From: Amphibacillus jilinensis Y1
GTDB lineage: Bacteria; Bacillota; Bacilli; Bacillales; Amphibacillaceae
Reading direction: 5' to 3'
DNA: 34,299 nucleotides
Assembly (NCBI RefSeq): GCF_000306965.1
Contig: NZ_JH976436.1
Span: 1-34,299 of the forward strand
In this document: positions 27,593 through 34,299 of the stretch, piece by piece
How positions within the stretch are numbered: the first letter of the stretch is position 1
How the letters are laid out: every line of letters begins with the position of its first letter
Translations under genes and position numbers: made by a program
Notes under the pieces: model-generated
What the model saw: only the letters and a program-made list of their open reading frames with translations
What the model was told of the DNA's origin: nothing
Databases searched by the model: none

Positions 27593-27952
27593 TTAACAAT
27601 TTTCAGGTGATCCTTCTCTTTCCTTCGCTTTAAATGATGAACCACAGCCACATGATACAATAGCATTAGGATTATCGATCGTGAATCCGCCACCCATCAT
27701 GTTTTGTTTGAAATCGATGGTGGTTCCATTAATAATCGGAATATCTTCTTTTTTAATAGTGACAGGGATCTGATTGATGTGATCAGCAATATCTGTTTGT
27801 TCATCAACTTGCTCATCAAAACCTAGCGAGTAACTTAAACCGCTACAGCCGCCCCCTTTAACACCAAATCGAAGCCTAACCTGTTCATTGTCTTCTTGTT
27901 TTAGCATTTCTTCTATTTGAATCCGAGCTTGGTCTGTGATATTCAGTACCAT
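27593..27952 (-). CDS. yutM: A-type Fe-S cluster carrier (HesB/IscA family, YutM)
   Basis: 119 residues with the three conserved cysteines C36 (GGGCSG) and C101/C103 (CGCG). It carries or delivers iron-sulfur clusters to apoproteins. ATG 27952 follows AGGAGGTTT; the in-frame extension to 28030 overlaps the end of dapF and is not needed. It follows dapF by 74 bp on the same strand, as in B. subtilis. The extra C-terminal Cys119 is not part of the family core. Confidence 0.94.
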   Translation of the reverse strand: MVLNITDQARIQIEEMLKQEDNEQVRLRFGVKGGGCSGLSYSLGFDEQVDEQTDIADHINQIPVTIKKEDIPIINGTTIDFKQNMMGGGFTIDNPNAIVSCGCGSSFKAKEREGSPENC

Positions 27953-28026
27953 ATTCTTTAAACCTCCTGCATCTATATTAGTACCAGTATAATCAAAAGC
28001 AAACCTAAATTCAAATGTAGCGCTTG

Positions 28027-28884
28027 TCACGTCAATATATACATACCTTTTACTGTTGTCACTGCTGGTCCAGTCATCCAGACATGATTATCATTAGACC
28101 ATTGGATTACTAAATCACCCCCAGCTAAGTGAATGGTAATGTCCTCACCCTTATTAGCATAACCATTTAAAATCGCTGCAACAGCCGCCGCGCATGCACC
28201 TGTTCCACAAGCTTGCGTAACCCCCGAACCGCGTTCCCACACACGGAAGTGCATTTCATGCGCATCAACCACTTCAACAAATTCTACATTTACACCTTCC
28301 GGGAAACGCGAATCCTTAGTAATGATGGGCCCTAATTCATATAATGGCGCCTGATCAATTTGTTCAACAAAGAAAACCGCATGAGGGTTGCCCATCGATA
28401 CCGCTGTTAATGACAAAACGGTTTCATCAACGGTAAAGCGCTCTGAGATAACCTCGGTGGTTGGAACACCTTGCATGGGGATATCACCACGTTTCAAATA
28501 CGGTGCACCCATATCAACGGTAACATGTTCTACGCTATTACCTTGTTGATGGACTTTAGCAGTCACAAGACCTGCTTTTGTTTCAATAGTAAATTGTCGT
28601 TCTTTTACTAAACCATGTTCATAAGCATATTTTGCGACACACCTTAACCCATTACCACATGTTTTACCTTCAGAACCATCCTTATTAAACATCCGCATCC
28701 CCACTTCAGCTTGTTCACTAGGCGTGATCAAAATAAGTCCATCTGAACCAATGCCGGTATTCGGATCACTTACTTTTACCGCTAATGAAGCGAGTTCTTG
28801 TTCTTGTATATCAACGTCAAATGTATTTATATAAATATAACTATTTCCTAAACCATGCATTTTTGTAAAAGGAATAGACTGCAT
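28027..28884 (-). CDS. dapF: Diaminopimelate epimerase
   Basis: 285-residue PLP-independent epimerase converting LL-DAP to meso-DAP for peptidoglycan and lysine. The catalytic cysteine pair is C76 (KTCGNGLRC) and C226 (TQACGTGAC). The ATG follows GAGGT at 6 nt. Upstream lies a large palindrome carrying an outward-facing TATAAT. Confidence 0.97.
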   Translation of the reverse strand: MQSIPFTKMHGLGNSYIYINTFDVDIQEQELASLAVKVSDPNTGIGSDGLILITPSEQAEVGMRMFNKDGSEGKTCGNGLRCVAKYAYEHGLVKERQFTIETKAGLVTAKVHQQGNSVEHVTVDMGAPYLKRGDIPMQGVPTTEVISERFTVDETVLSLTAVSMGNPHAVFFVEQIDQAPLYELGPIITKDSRFPEGVNVEFVEVVDAHEMHFRVWERGSGVTQACGTGACAAAVAAILNGYANKGEDITIHLAGGDLVIQWSNDNHVWMTGPAVTTVKGMYILT

Positions 28885-28930
28885 GTAAATACCTCATTTC
28901 TAGGGTTTATTTTGCTTAAAAATATCTTTA

Positions 28931-28986
28931 TACATTATAAAACAAGTTAACATGTTTGGAAACATGTTAACTTGTTTTATAATGTA
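28931..28986. promoter_or_regulatory. 56-bp perfect palindrome with outward -10 boxes, dapF / yutI divergent gap
   Basis: Arms of 27 bp (28931-28957 and 28960-28986) match without error around a 2-base centre. Core: GTTAACATGTTT / AAACATGTTAAC. Each arm ends in a TATAAT pointing outward: minus at 28939-28934 towards dapF, and plus at 28978-28983 towards yutI. TTGGAA lies 16 nt before the plus box. It may be a symmetrical two-way promoter with an operator at its centre, or a cruciform-forming site. Confidence 0.6.
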
Positions 28987-29086
28987 CACATTCACAAACT
29001 AGAAGGGATAAGGATGAAATTAAATACTTCTTAAAGTAACAAATTAATGTTATAATATCTAGAGGAAGATAGAAAGGAGTAGATGG

Positions 29087-29311
29087 ATGATGCAAGAACA
29101 AGTGCAAGAAGTTTTAAATAAATTACGTCCATTCTTACTACGTGACGGTGGCGATGTTGAATTGATTGATGTTGAAGATGGCATTGTTCGTCTTCGCTTA
29201 ATGGGAGCATGTGGGAATTGCCCTAGCTCGACCATTACACTTAAAGCAGGTATTGAGCGCGCCCTTGTAGCAGAAGTGCCAGGCGTCCGTGAAATAGAGC
29301 AAGTATTTTAA
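29087..29311 (+). CDS. yutI: Nfu-type Fe-S scaffold/carrier (YutI)
   Basis: 74-residue NifU C-terminal domain protein with the cluster-binding CGNC near residue 42. It assembles or transfers Fe-S clusters together with the SUF system and A-type carriers such as YutM nearby. The ATG follows AAAGGAG. A TATAAT at 29051-29056 is a nearby -10 box. Confidence 0.95.
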   Translation: MMQEQVQEVLNKLRPFLLRDGGDVELIDVEDGIVRLRLMGACGNCPSSTITLKAGIERALVAEVPGVREIEQVF

Positions 29312-29317
29312 ACAGAT

Positions 29318-29350
29318 AAGGCTACTCACCGAAAAAGTGAGTGGCCTTTT
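29318..29350 (+). terminator. yutI terminator
   Basis: Stem AAGGCTACTCAC / GTGAGTGGCCTT with one mismatch, then TT and AT-rich sequence. Confidence 0.8.
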
Positions 29351-29373
29351 ATATTTACACGACTAAGACTAAT

Positions 29374-29428
29374 AATAAAACAAACCTTTAATCAGTGGGG
29401 GTTTTATAGACTGTTATCTGTGACAAAT
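29374..29428 (+). repeat. Dispersed repeat, copy 6 (short form)
   Basis: Head CCTTTAATCAGTGGGGGTTT, tail GACTGTTATCTGTGACAAA, middle missing. The tail contains the GTG (29420) that opens the longest reading frame of the histidine kinase. Confidence 0.75.
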
Positions 29429-30883
29429 GAATCCTATATTTTCTGCACAAAAAATCGATATTTATTATTTATCTTTAAGGTAATTGGAGGGATTATTATA
29501 AAAAACAGAATTGCTATTAAAATTGCCATTAGTTTTTTTATTGTCATTTTTATTATTCAATCCATTCTATTTATTACTTTGTATAATTTTGTAGCTAAAG
29601 ATGAACGGGATGAGGCTGTCAATCAATTATGGACACGTGGGCACTCACACAGCGAAGTATTAAGCGAACACTTTAACGAAGAAACAATAGAACATGTCGC
29701 TTTAATGGAATCAACTTCACCCTTGATTGCCATTATGTTAGACCACAATCACGAAATCTTAGCTCAATCGAATGGTATTGAGTCTGAAATAGAGGATATT
29801 ATTTTAAATACTGATCTTAGCCAATTGTCTCAGCAAGGAAAAATCATTAATAGTGATTGGTTGAACGCCAATTATTTAGCTACAGTTAATCCTATTCAAA
29901 TCGATCAAGACAACATCGGATTTATTTTTATGTTTACGAGCACTGAACAATTAAAGGGAAATATTCAGTCGTTAGCCATTCAATTTACAGTCGTTGGCAT
30001 ACTGTCACTACTTCTTACTATTATGACGCTATTTATCTTATCTAGAAAGGTATCAAAACCTTTATTGGACATGAAGGCTGCTACTCAAATGTTGAGTAAG
30101 AACCAAACGACCTCGATGATGTTACCAGTTAACAGAAACGATGAATTAGGAGAACTAGCTGATGCTATTACTAGTTTAGCAAACCATTTAACTCATTTGA
30201 AAAATGAGCGCAATGAATTTTTAGCCAGTATTGCCCATGAATTGCGAACACCTTTAACATATATCAAAGGATATACAGATATATTAACTAAGCAAAATAC
30301 TTTAACGGACCTAAATAGAGACAAATATTTAAGAATTATTCAAGAAGAAAGTGATCGATTAACACTTCTAATCAAAAATTTATTCGAACTCGCTCAAGCT
30401 GATCAAAATAAATTTACGATTAGTACGCAAAAGGTGCATTTACACAGACTTGTTAGTGATGTCATTCAGTTTTTCCAGGTGTCTTTTCAAGAACGAGGTA
30501 TCATGTTAACAGTGAATATCCCAAAAGAAATAGAGCTTCAGTTAGATCAAAAACGTTTTAAACAAGTGCTTATTATTGTTATTGATAACTGCCTTAAACA
30601 TGCAGATAATCCATTCGATCATTTAAAAATTAATGCAGAAAATACCGATCATTTTATTGTGTTAGCAATAGAAGATAATGGACAAGGTATTGATCAAGAC
30701 CACCTTCCTTATATTTTTGATAAACTCTATCGTGCTGATCAATCTAGGGCAAGAAAGAGTGGGGGATCAGGGTTAGGTTTAGCTATCGCTAAACAAATAG
30801 TAACCGCTCATAATGGAGAGATTGAAGTACACAGCACAAGAAGTAGAGGAACTAAAACGATAATTAAACTAAGAAAGGAATAG
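29420..30883 (+). CDS. Sensor histidine kinase (start codon uncertain)
   Basis: Classical membrane sensor kinase: TM1, an extracellular sensor of about 100 residues, TM2, HAMP, then HisKA with ASIAHELRTPLTY (phospho-His encoded at 30236-30238), an N box IVIDNCLKHA, and G boxes EDNGQGID and GGSGLGLA. It pairs with the response regulator 5 bp downstream. The start is odd. A strong GGAGGG (29486-29491) is followed at 6 nt by ATA (29498), just where an ATG would begin a normal KNRIAIK N-terminus. The only canonical in-frame start, GTG 29420, lacks a ribosome site and lies in a repeat. The stimulus is unknown. Confidence 0.9.
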   Translation: MTNESYIFCTKNRYLLFIFKVIGGIIIKNRIAIKIAISFFIVIFIIQSILFITLYNFVAKDERDEAVNQLWTRGHSHSEVLSEHFNEETIEHVALMESTSPLIAIMLDHNHEILAQSNGIESEIEDIILNTDLSQLSQQGKIINSDWLNANYLATVNPIQIDQDNIGFIFMFTSTEQLKGNIQSLAIQFTVVGILSLLLTIMTLFILSRKVSKPLLDMKAATQMLSKNQTTSMMLPVNRNDELGELADAITSLANHLTHLKNERNEFLASIAHELRTPLTYIKGYTDILTKQNTLTDLNRDKYLRIIQEESDRLTLLIKNLFELAQADQNKFTISTQKVHLHRLVSDVIQFFQVSFQERGIMLTVNIPKEIELQLDQKRFKQVLIIVIDNCLKHADNPFDHLKINAENTDHFIVLAIEDNGQGIDQDHLPYIFDKLYRADQSRARKSGGSGLGLAIAKQIVTAHNGEIEVHSTRSRGTKTIIKLRKE

Positions 30884-30888
30884 ATAAA

Positions 30889-31569
30889 ATGAGAAGGGCA
30901 CTATTAGTCGATGATGAAGAAAGAATGCTTGATTTACTTGAATTATATTTGACCCCTCATGGGTTTAAATGCAGAAAAACAAGTAAAGGAGAAGATGTAG
31001 AAGATATCCTACGCAGTCAAACATTTCACATTATATTATTAGATGTTATGTTGCCTAATATTACGGGCTGGGACTTGTGCAAAAGGATCCGACACGTTTC
31101 AGATACGCCCATTATAATGATTACAGCACGCGACCAGGGAGATGACATTGTAAAAGGCTTAAAACTCGGTGCTGATGATTATATGACAAAACCCTTCGAT
31201 GAAAAGGAGCTTTTAGCACGGATTGAGGCTATTTTGAGAAGAAGTCAGGCTCAACTATCTATTGAAATTGATGGATTGTTATGGAATGAAAAACAACATC
31301 AACTTAGTTATCGCCATCACATTATTAAGCTTACACCTAAAGAATTTTTATTAATCGGTACTTTAATGAGAAAGCCAAATCAAGTGTTTTCTCGCGAGCA
31401 ACTGATTGAGTTAATTTGGGGATTCGATTCACACACTGAAGGACGTACCGTTGACTCACATGTGAGGAATATACGCGATAAGATACGGCAAACCGGGTTT
31501 AATATCGATGATTATTTCATCACGGTCTGGGGTGTTGGTTACAAATGGAGTAAAGAGAACAGAACATAA
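30889..31569 (+). CDS. OmpR/PhoB-family response regulator
   Basis: 226 residues. The receiver is complete: acidic pair D8-D9, phospho-acceptor D52 (ILLDVMLP), and conserved Lys in MTKPFD. The C-terminal winged helix ends with the usual GVGYKW. It is cotranscribed with the kinase. The ATG follows AAAGGAA. Target genes cannot be told; the neighbourhood offers no obvious transporter or resistance gene. Confidence 0.94.
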   Translation: MRRALLVDDEERMLDLLELYLTPHGFKCRKTSKGEDVEDILRSQTFHIILLDVMLPNITGWDLCKRIRHVSDTPIIMITARDQGDDIVKGLKLGADDYMTKPFDEKELLARIEAILRRSQAQLSIEIDGLLWNEKQHQLSYRHHIIKLTPKEFLLIGTLMRKPNQVFSREQLIELIWGFDSHTEGRTVDSHVRNIRDKIRQTGFNIDDYFITVWGVGYKWSKENRT

Positions 31570-31600
31570 CAAAAATATATTCTGTAAATATGATTGATTT

Positions 31601-31683
31601 TAGAGTCTGTAGGTTTATCACATACCTACAGAGAAAATATACTCCCTTTCATAAACGTCTACCTATATAGATGAGTCCTTCGG
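31601..31683 (+). repeat. Second repeat family, copy 1
   Basis: Shares GAGAAAATATACTCCCTTT (here) / AAGAAAATATACTCCCTTT (32912-32930) and flanking bases with a copy near 32881. It begins with a perfect 9-bp stem TCTGTAGGT/ACCTACAGA (31606-31614 with 31624-31632), which could also end the two-component operon mRNA, and goes on to CCTATATAGATGAGTCC, a relative of the AAATAGATGAGCTC module of the first family. Confidence 0.6.
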
Positions 31684-31685
31684 GC

Positions 31686-31713
31686 TTGTCAAGAAAAGGG
31701 TGTAAGTTATTCT
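31686..31713 (+). promoter_or_regulatory. Possible promoter of a small RNA
   Basis: TTGTCA at 31686-31691, 16-nt spacer, TATTCT at 31708-31713. It is placed to start a transcript near 31720, through the structured stretch below. Confidence 0.4.
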
Positions 31714-31719
31714 AAATGC

Positions 31720-31850
31720 TTTAACACACGTTCATTACGGTGGTCATGAATGAATAGTTGATTCATGATCATTGTTGAATGTGGCCACCTTCCTCTTTCG
31801 TAAATACAAGACTTTTAGAAGAGCGTTCTCGGTGGAGAATGCTCTTTTCT
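31720..31850 (+). ncRNA. Candidate structured RNA ending in a terminator
   Basis: Outer helix GGTGGTCA (31739-31746) / TGGCCACC (31782-31789) can enclose an inner helix TCATGAAT (31744-31751) / ATTCATGA (31761-31768); the two share a few bases, so the exact form is open. A strong hairpin follows, AGAGCGTTCTC (31820-31830) / GAGAATGCTCT (31835-31845) with a GGTG loop and TTTT after it. It matches no riboswitch core that I know. It may be an sRNA, or an attenuator before the short frame at 31908. Confidence 0.45.
31820..31848 (+). terminator. Terminator hairpin of the candidate RNA
   Basis: 11-bp stem with one mismatch and a GGTG tetraloop, extended outward by AGAA/TTCT pairing, then a short T run. 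Confidence 0.7.
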
Positions 31851-31907
31851 AAAGCTAGAATATATACTTACTACGGCATTGGTAAAGTCGATTAAAAGGA
31901 GTGTAAT

Positions 31908-32057
31908 ATATTAGAAGATGGAGATCATGCCCTTTTACCACAAGTTGTCGTACAATTTAACCTCCCCTTAAACTACATAAGAGCAGCGGCAGCCTTTTAT
32001 ACTATCGCTATCCTTTATTTGAATAAAAAAAGCGTGCTGTACCCGCTCAAGATGTAA
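31908..32057 (+). other. Possible short reading frame or gene remnant
   Basis: A frame of 49 codons runs from ATA 31908 to TAA 32055-32057, six bases after AAAGGAG (31895-31901). The translation starts ILEDGDHALLPQVVVQFN and has a mildly hydrophobic middle (RAAAAFYTIAILYL). No ATG, GTG or TTG opens it. It may be the remnant of a gene, a frame with a non-standard start, or chance. The rest of 31570-32100 holds the repeat and RNA described separately. Confidence 0.25.
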
Positions 32058-32100
32058 GATGATACCCTCTTCTTTTCATCAGAAGTAAACAACGCTTAAA

Positions 32101-32607
32101 TTAAAAAGATTTATAATAAAGAACGGTAGTATGTAATTCACCATTTGCTGATTTGGCATAATAAGGGATTTTACCAGCCTGAATAAAACCAATTGAAGCA
32201 TAAAGGAGATTAGAAGGGTCTCCTTCTCTTGTATCGAGAACTAATAATGACCTGCCCTCTTTCTTGGCTCGTTCTTCAGCTTTGTTCATAAGTGAACGAC
32301 CAATACCATTACGTCGATAATTCGGGTGTGTCATTAGCTTTGCAATTTCAGCTCTATGATCACCATTTGGCTTAGTACAAAGCTGTAATTGTACGCTACC
32401 AACTATCTGATTGTTTATTTTAGCGACATATAAAAGTACTCCTGGATTTAAGACATTCAACCAATATTTATTAGCATCCGAAATTTGCAGTGGTGGTAAA
32501 AAACCAATCGATGCATCATCTTCTACTACCTGTATCAGAAGTTCGGAAAGTTCATCAACGTGTTTATCAATAATTTTCACTTGTTCAATCTGCACATTAT
32601 TAACCAA
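32101..32607 (-). CDS. GNAT-family N-acetyltransferase
   Basis: 168 residues with the GNAT fold. The acetyl-CoA loop reads RRNGIGRSLM after a beta strand AEIAKLMTHP, followed by LVLDTREG and a C-terminal YASIGF motif. The substrate is unknown; similar proteins acetylate amino acids, aminoglycosides or protein N-termini. I chose TTG 32607, six bases after GAGGTG; the longer frame to 32679 has no ribosome site. On its 3' side a T-rich stretch after GCACGCT (near 32030) probably ends transcription. Confidence 0.85.
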   Translation of the reverse strand: MVNNVQIEQVKIIDKHVDELSELLIQVVEDDASIGFLPPLQISDANKYWLNVLNPGVLLYVAKINNQIVGSVQLQLCTKPNGDHRAEIAKLMTHPNYRRNGIGRSLMNKAEERAKKEGRSLLVLDTREGDPSNLLYASIGFIQAGKIPYYAKSANGELHTTVLYYKSF

Positions 32608-32810
32608 AAGAATCACCTCAATAAAATAAATTATCTTCTTAATTATTATAGAAACCATGTATTGGATTAGTGAACTCATTTGATAAAATACCTAACATTT
32701 CTTTTCAAAAAAGGGGAAGGATAATTGTTCCTTTACCATAACTTCTTTAGGTTTCATTTATGTTAATCACCTAACGATTATCGCCTTTAGCTTAATAATT
32801 ATTCTACCAA

Positions 32811-32861
32811 ATAAAAAAACTGTGTGAATAGGAAATCATGGCATTTCTTACTCACACAGTT
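32811..32861 (-). terminator. Terminator downstream of the M23 gene
   Basis: Minus strand: stem AACTGTGTGA/TCACACAGTT (32861-32852 with 32827-32818), loop of 24, then a run of T residues (32819-32813). It lies about 200 bp past the M23 stop, with a repeat between. Confidence 0.75.
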
Positions 32862-32880
32862 AATATTGCTTCCAATGATG

Positions 32881-33006
32881 TTGGAATCTATAGATTTATC
32901 AGATACCTACAAAGAAAATATACTCCCTTTAATAAGCCTTTTGCCTATCGATAAGCTTCCTTTATTCAATGGCAACCCGATTACGGATGGTTATCTGCGG
33001 TTAACG
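32881..33006 (+). repeat. Second repeat family, copy 2, carrying the tail of the first family
   Basis: The left part matches the copy at 31601 (AAGAAAATATACTCCCTTT). The right part ends with GATGGTTATCTGCGGTTAA, the conserved tail of the first repeat family. It therefore joins modules of both families. It occupies most of the space between the M23 gene and its terminator; the stretch 32608-32810 shows nothing else. Confidence 0.6.
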
Positions 33007-33063
33007 GATCATTCGCATTTGACCTGTTTTTTTTTACCAATCCGCTTTTGTTCCTGTTAAACT

Positions 33064-34251
33064 TTAAGGTAAAACATCAATTGGATTAAGGAGCTCACCA
33101 TTATAATAAACCTCAAAATCAAGGTGAATACCTGTTGATCTTCCGGTTGTTCCCATAATTCCGATCACATCACCTTGGTTCACTTGTTGCCCTACATTTA
33201 CATGTTTGCTTTCTAAATGGGCATATTGGGTGGTGTATCCATTTTGGTGATCAATCTCAATCGTGTTTCCATACCCATTTATCCAACCCGAAAATGTAAC
33301 TATTCCACCATCAGCTGCCAAAATCGAATAATCATCAGGTCGAGCTATATCAATCCCTTTATGGAAACTTCCCCAACGTGGACCTTGGTATGAAGTAACC
33401 ACACCTCCAATTGTAGGCCAAATAAATGTACTACCTGTATTGCCTGCCGGGGCATTTGATGGTCGCCTTGAATCACCTTGAGCGGTATTGCCCTCTCCAG
33501 ATCGGTCATTATTCGGTTCTTCCTGGGACAATAAAGCCAATTGTTGTTCTTCTTGTCTCTCTTTTTCTAACTGTTCTTGTTCTATTTCTAATTGTTCTAA
33601 CGTTAATTGATTAGCCTCCAATTCTTGTTCTAATCTTATTTCTGCTTGTTCCATTTCATCGATTTGTTCTGCTAAATTTTCGTTATCTTCTTCTAAGTCT
33701 ATTAGTTGCTGTTCCAATTGATTTTGCTGCTCACTTATTTCTTCCTTGATATGTGCAAGATCTTTCAAGTCGTTCTCTTGCGCTTGATAAATGCTTTGGT
33801 CTTGTTCGATAATCGTTGAAACTGCAGTATATTTCGAGATAAAATCCAGGAAGCCTTCAGAACTTAATAAAACTTCAATATATCCCCGGTTACTATCATT
33901 TTGTTGCATTGCTCGAAGTCGATTACCCATTATCTCTTTACGTTTTTCAATTCGCTTCTCTAATTCTTGCATCTCATCATTCAATTGTTCAATTTCTTGT
34001 TCTGTTTCACTTATTTCACGTTCTGCCTTGTCAATATCCTGTTGAATTTGACCAAGTTCTTTGTCTTTTTCAAGCAAATCAACATTCATACGCACTAGTT
34101 CTTCTGAAATGCGCTCTGTTTCTTGATCAAGTTCATCTATTTCTTCTTGTTTTTCTGTAATACTTTGATCCAAACTCCCAGTTTCTTCGCCAATGATTTC
34201 TATAGGAAATATAGTTATTAATAAAGTAAATAAAATTAGAGTGAATTTCAT
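33064..34251 (-). CDS. Secreted coiled-coil M23 (LytM-domain) protein
   Basis: 395 residues. Signal peptide (about 1-21). Long Glu/Gln-rich coiled coil (about 27-240) of the PcsB/EnvC type. Polar linker. C-terminal M23 domain with H297/D301 (HKGID), H345 (QYAHLE) and H376. Canonical M23 enzymes have HxH at the last site; here it is HLD, with D378 replacing the second His, normally a Zn2+ ligand. It may be a slow or inactive hydrolase that acts as an amidase/hydrolase activator in division or elongation. The ATG follows CAAGGA at 10 nt. No FtsEX-like genes are within the window. Confidence 0.9.
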   Translation of the reverse strand: MKFTLILFTLLITIFPIEIIGEETGSLDQSITEKQEEIDELDQETERISEELVRMNVDLLEKDKELGQIQQDIDKAEREISETEQEIEQLNDEMQELEKRIEKRKEIMGNRLRAMQQNDSNRGYIEVLLSSEGFLDFISKYTAVSTIIEQDQSIYQAQENDLKDLAHIKEEISEQQNQLEQQLIDLEEDNENLAEQIDEMEQAEIRLEQELEANQLTLEQLEIEQEQLEKERQEEQQLALLSQEEPNNDRSGEGNTAQGDSRRPSNAPAGNTGSTFIWPTIGGVVTSYQGPRWGSFHKGIDIARPDDYSILAADGGIVTFSGWINGYGNTIEIDHQNGYTTQYAHLESKHVNVGQQVNQGDVIGIMGTTGRSTGIHLDFEVYYNGELLNPIDVLP

Positions 34252-34299
34252 AATTCAGAGTCCTTGAGCCCCAACGAGTTTGAGAGATAAAAAAGGAAG

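Noticed and set aside
27953-28030. N-terminal extension of the Fe-S carrier
   Set aside because: It overlaps the end of dapF, whereas AGGAGGTTT stands right before ATG 27952.
33791-34160. Two + strand frames of 83-84 residues inside the M23 gene
   Set aside because: They are mirror frames of the Glu/Gln-rich coiled coil, rich in Ser, Ile and Leu by consequence, with no ribosome site.
1-34299. CRISPR arrays, insertion sequences, prophage genes, tRNA genes
   Set aside because: No regularly spaced direct repeats, transposase or integrase genes, or tRNA-like cloverleaf sequences were seen; the dispersed repeats have no associated protein gene here.

Overview
The window looks like a chromosomal segment of a low-GC, spore-former-type Firmicute of the family Bacillaceae. 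Gene content and order match two Bacillus subtilis neighbourhoods placed side by side: leuS / ytqA-ytqB / ytpB / metK / ytlACD / ytkD on the left, and pgi / yuzA / yugI / patB / deoD / bioY / yuiD / yumB / yumC / yutM / dapF / yutI on the right. Control elements are also of Bacillaceae type: a leucine T-box, an FMN riboswitch, a LexA box, a BirA-like operator, and tandem rRNA promoters with a boxA. The genus cannot be fixed from the sequence alone; the halophilic or alkaliphilic Bacillaceae are a guess.

Layout. 1-331: leader and two promoters of an rRNA operon that runs leftwards out of the window, then the leuS terminator. 332-3085: leuS with its T-box leader. 3192-5801: mnmL-mnmM (tRNA wobble uridine modification), converging on the terpene synthase ytpB through one shared terminator. 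5995-7809: a small membrane protein and metK. 8115-10681: an NMT1/THI5-type ABC importer (lipoprotein, ATPase, permease). 10720-11828: NUDIX hydrolase and an anchored extracytoplasmic protein. 12091-14189: SOS-controlled Y-family polymerase and an orphan response regulator with a defective acidic pocket. 14410-15395: FMN-riboswitch-controlled riboflavin transporter. 15524-21955: M42 aminopeptidase, K+ channel, pgi, DUF378 protein, S1 protein, C-S lyase, stand-alone HPr. 22321-26229: purine nucleoside phosphorylase, BioY, YuiD, a small exported protein, type II NADH dehydrogenase. 26483-29311: ferredoxin-NADP reductase, A-type Fe-S carrier, dapF, Nfu scaffold. 29420-31569: two-component system. 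31570-33063: mostly non-coding, with a candidate structured RNA, an acetyltransferase and repeats. 33064-34251: secreted coiled-coil M23 protein.

The genes are mainly housekeeping. The least explained signal lies between them. At least seven copies of a modular repeat (about 45-155 bp) all lie on the + strand, at gene ends, and share a tail hairpin of the form GACnGTTATCTGTGATAAA. One copy supplies the stop codon of bioY. Another carries the only canonical start codon of the histidine kinase, whose well-placed ribosome site otherwise leads to an ATA. Other points worth checking are a 56-bp palindrome with outward-facing -10 boxes between dapF and yutI, an operator-like palindrome over the ytpB promoter, and a structured RNA candidate with its own promoter and terminator at 31720-31850.
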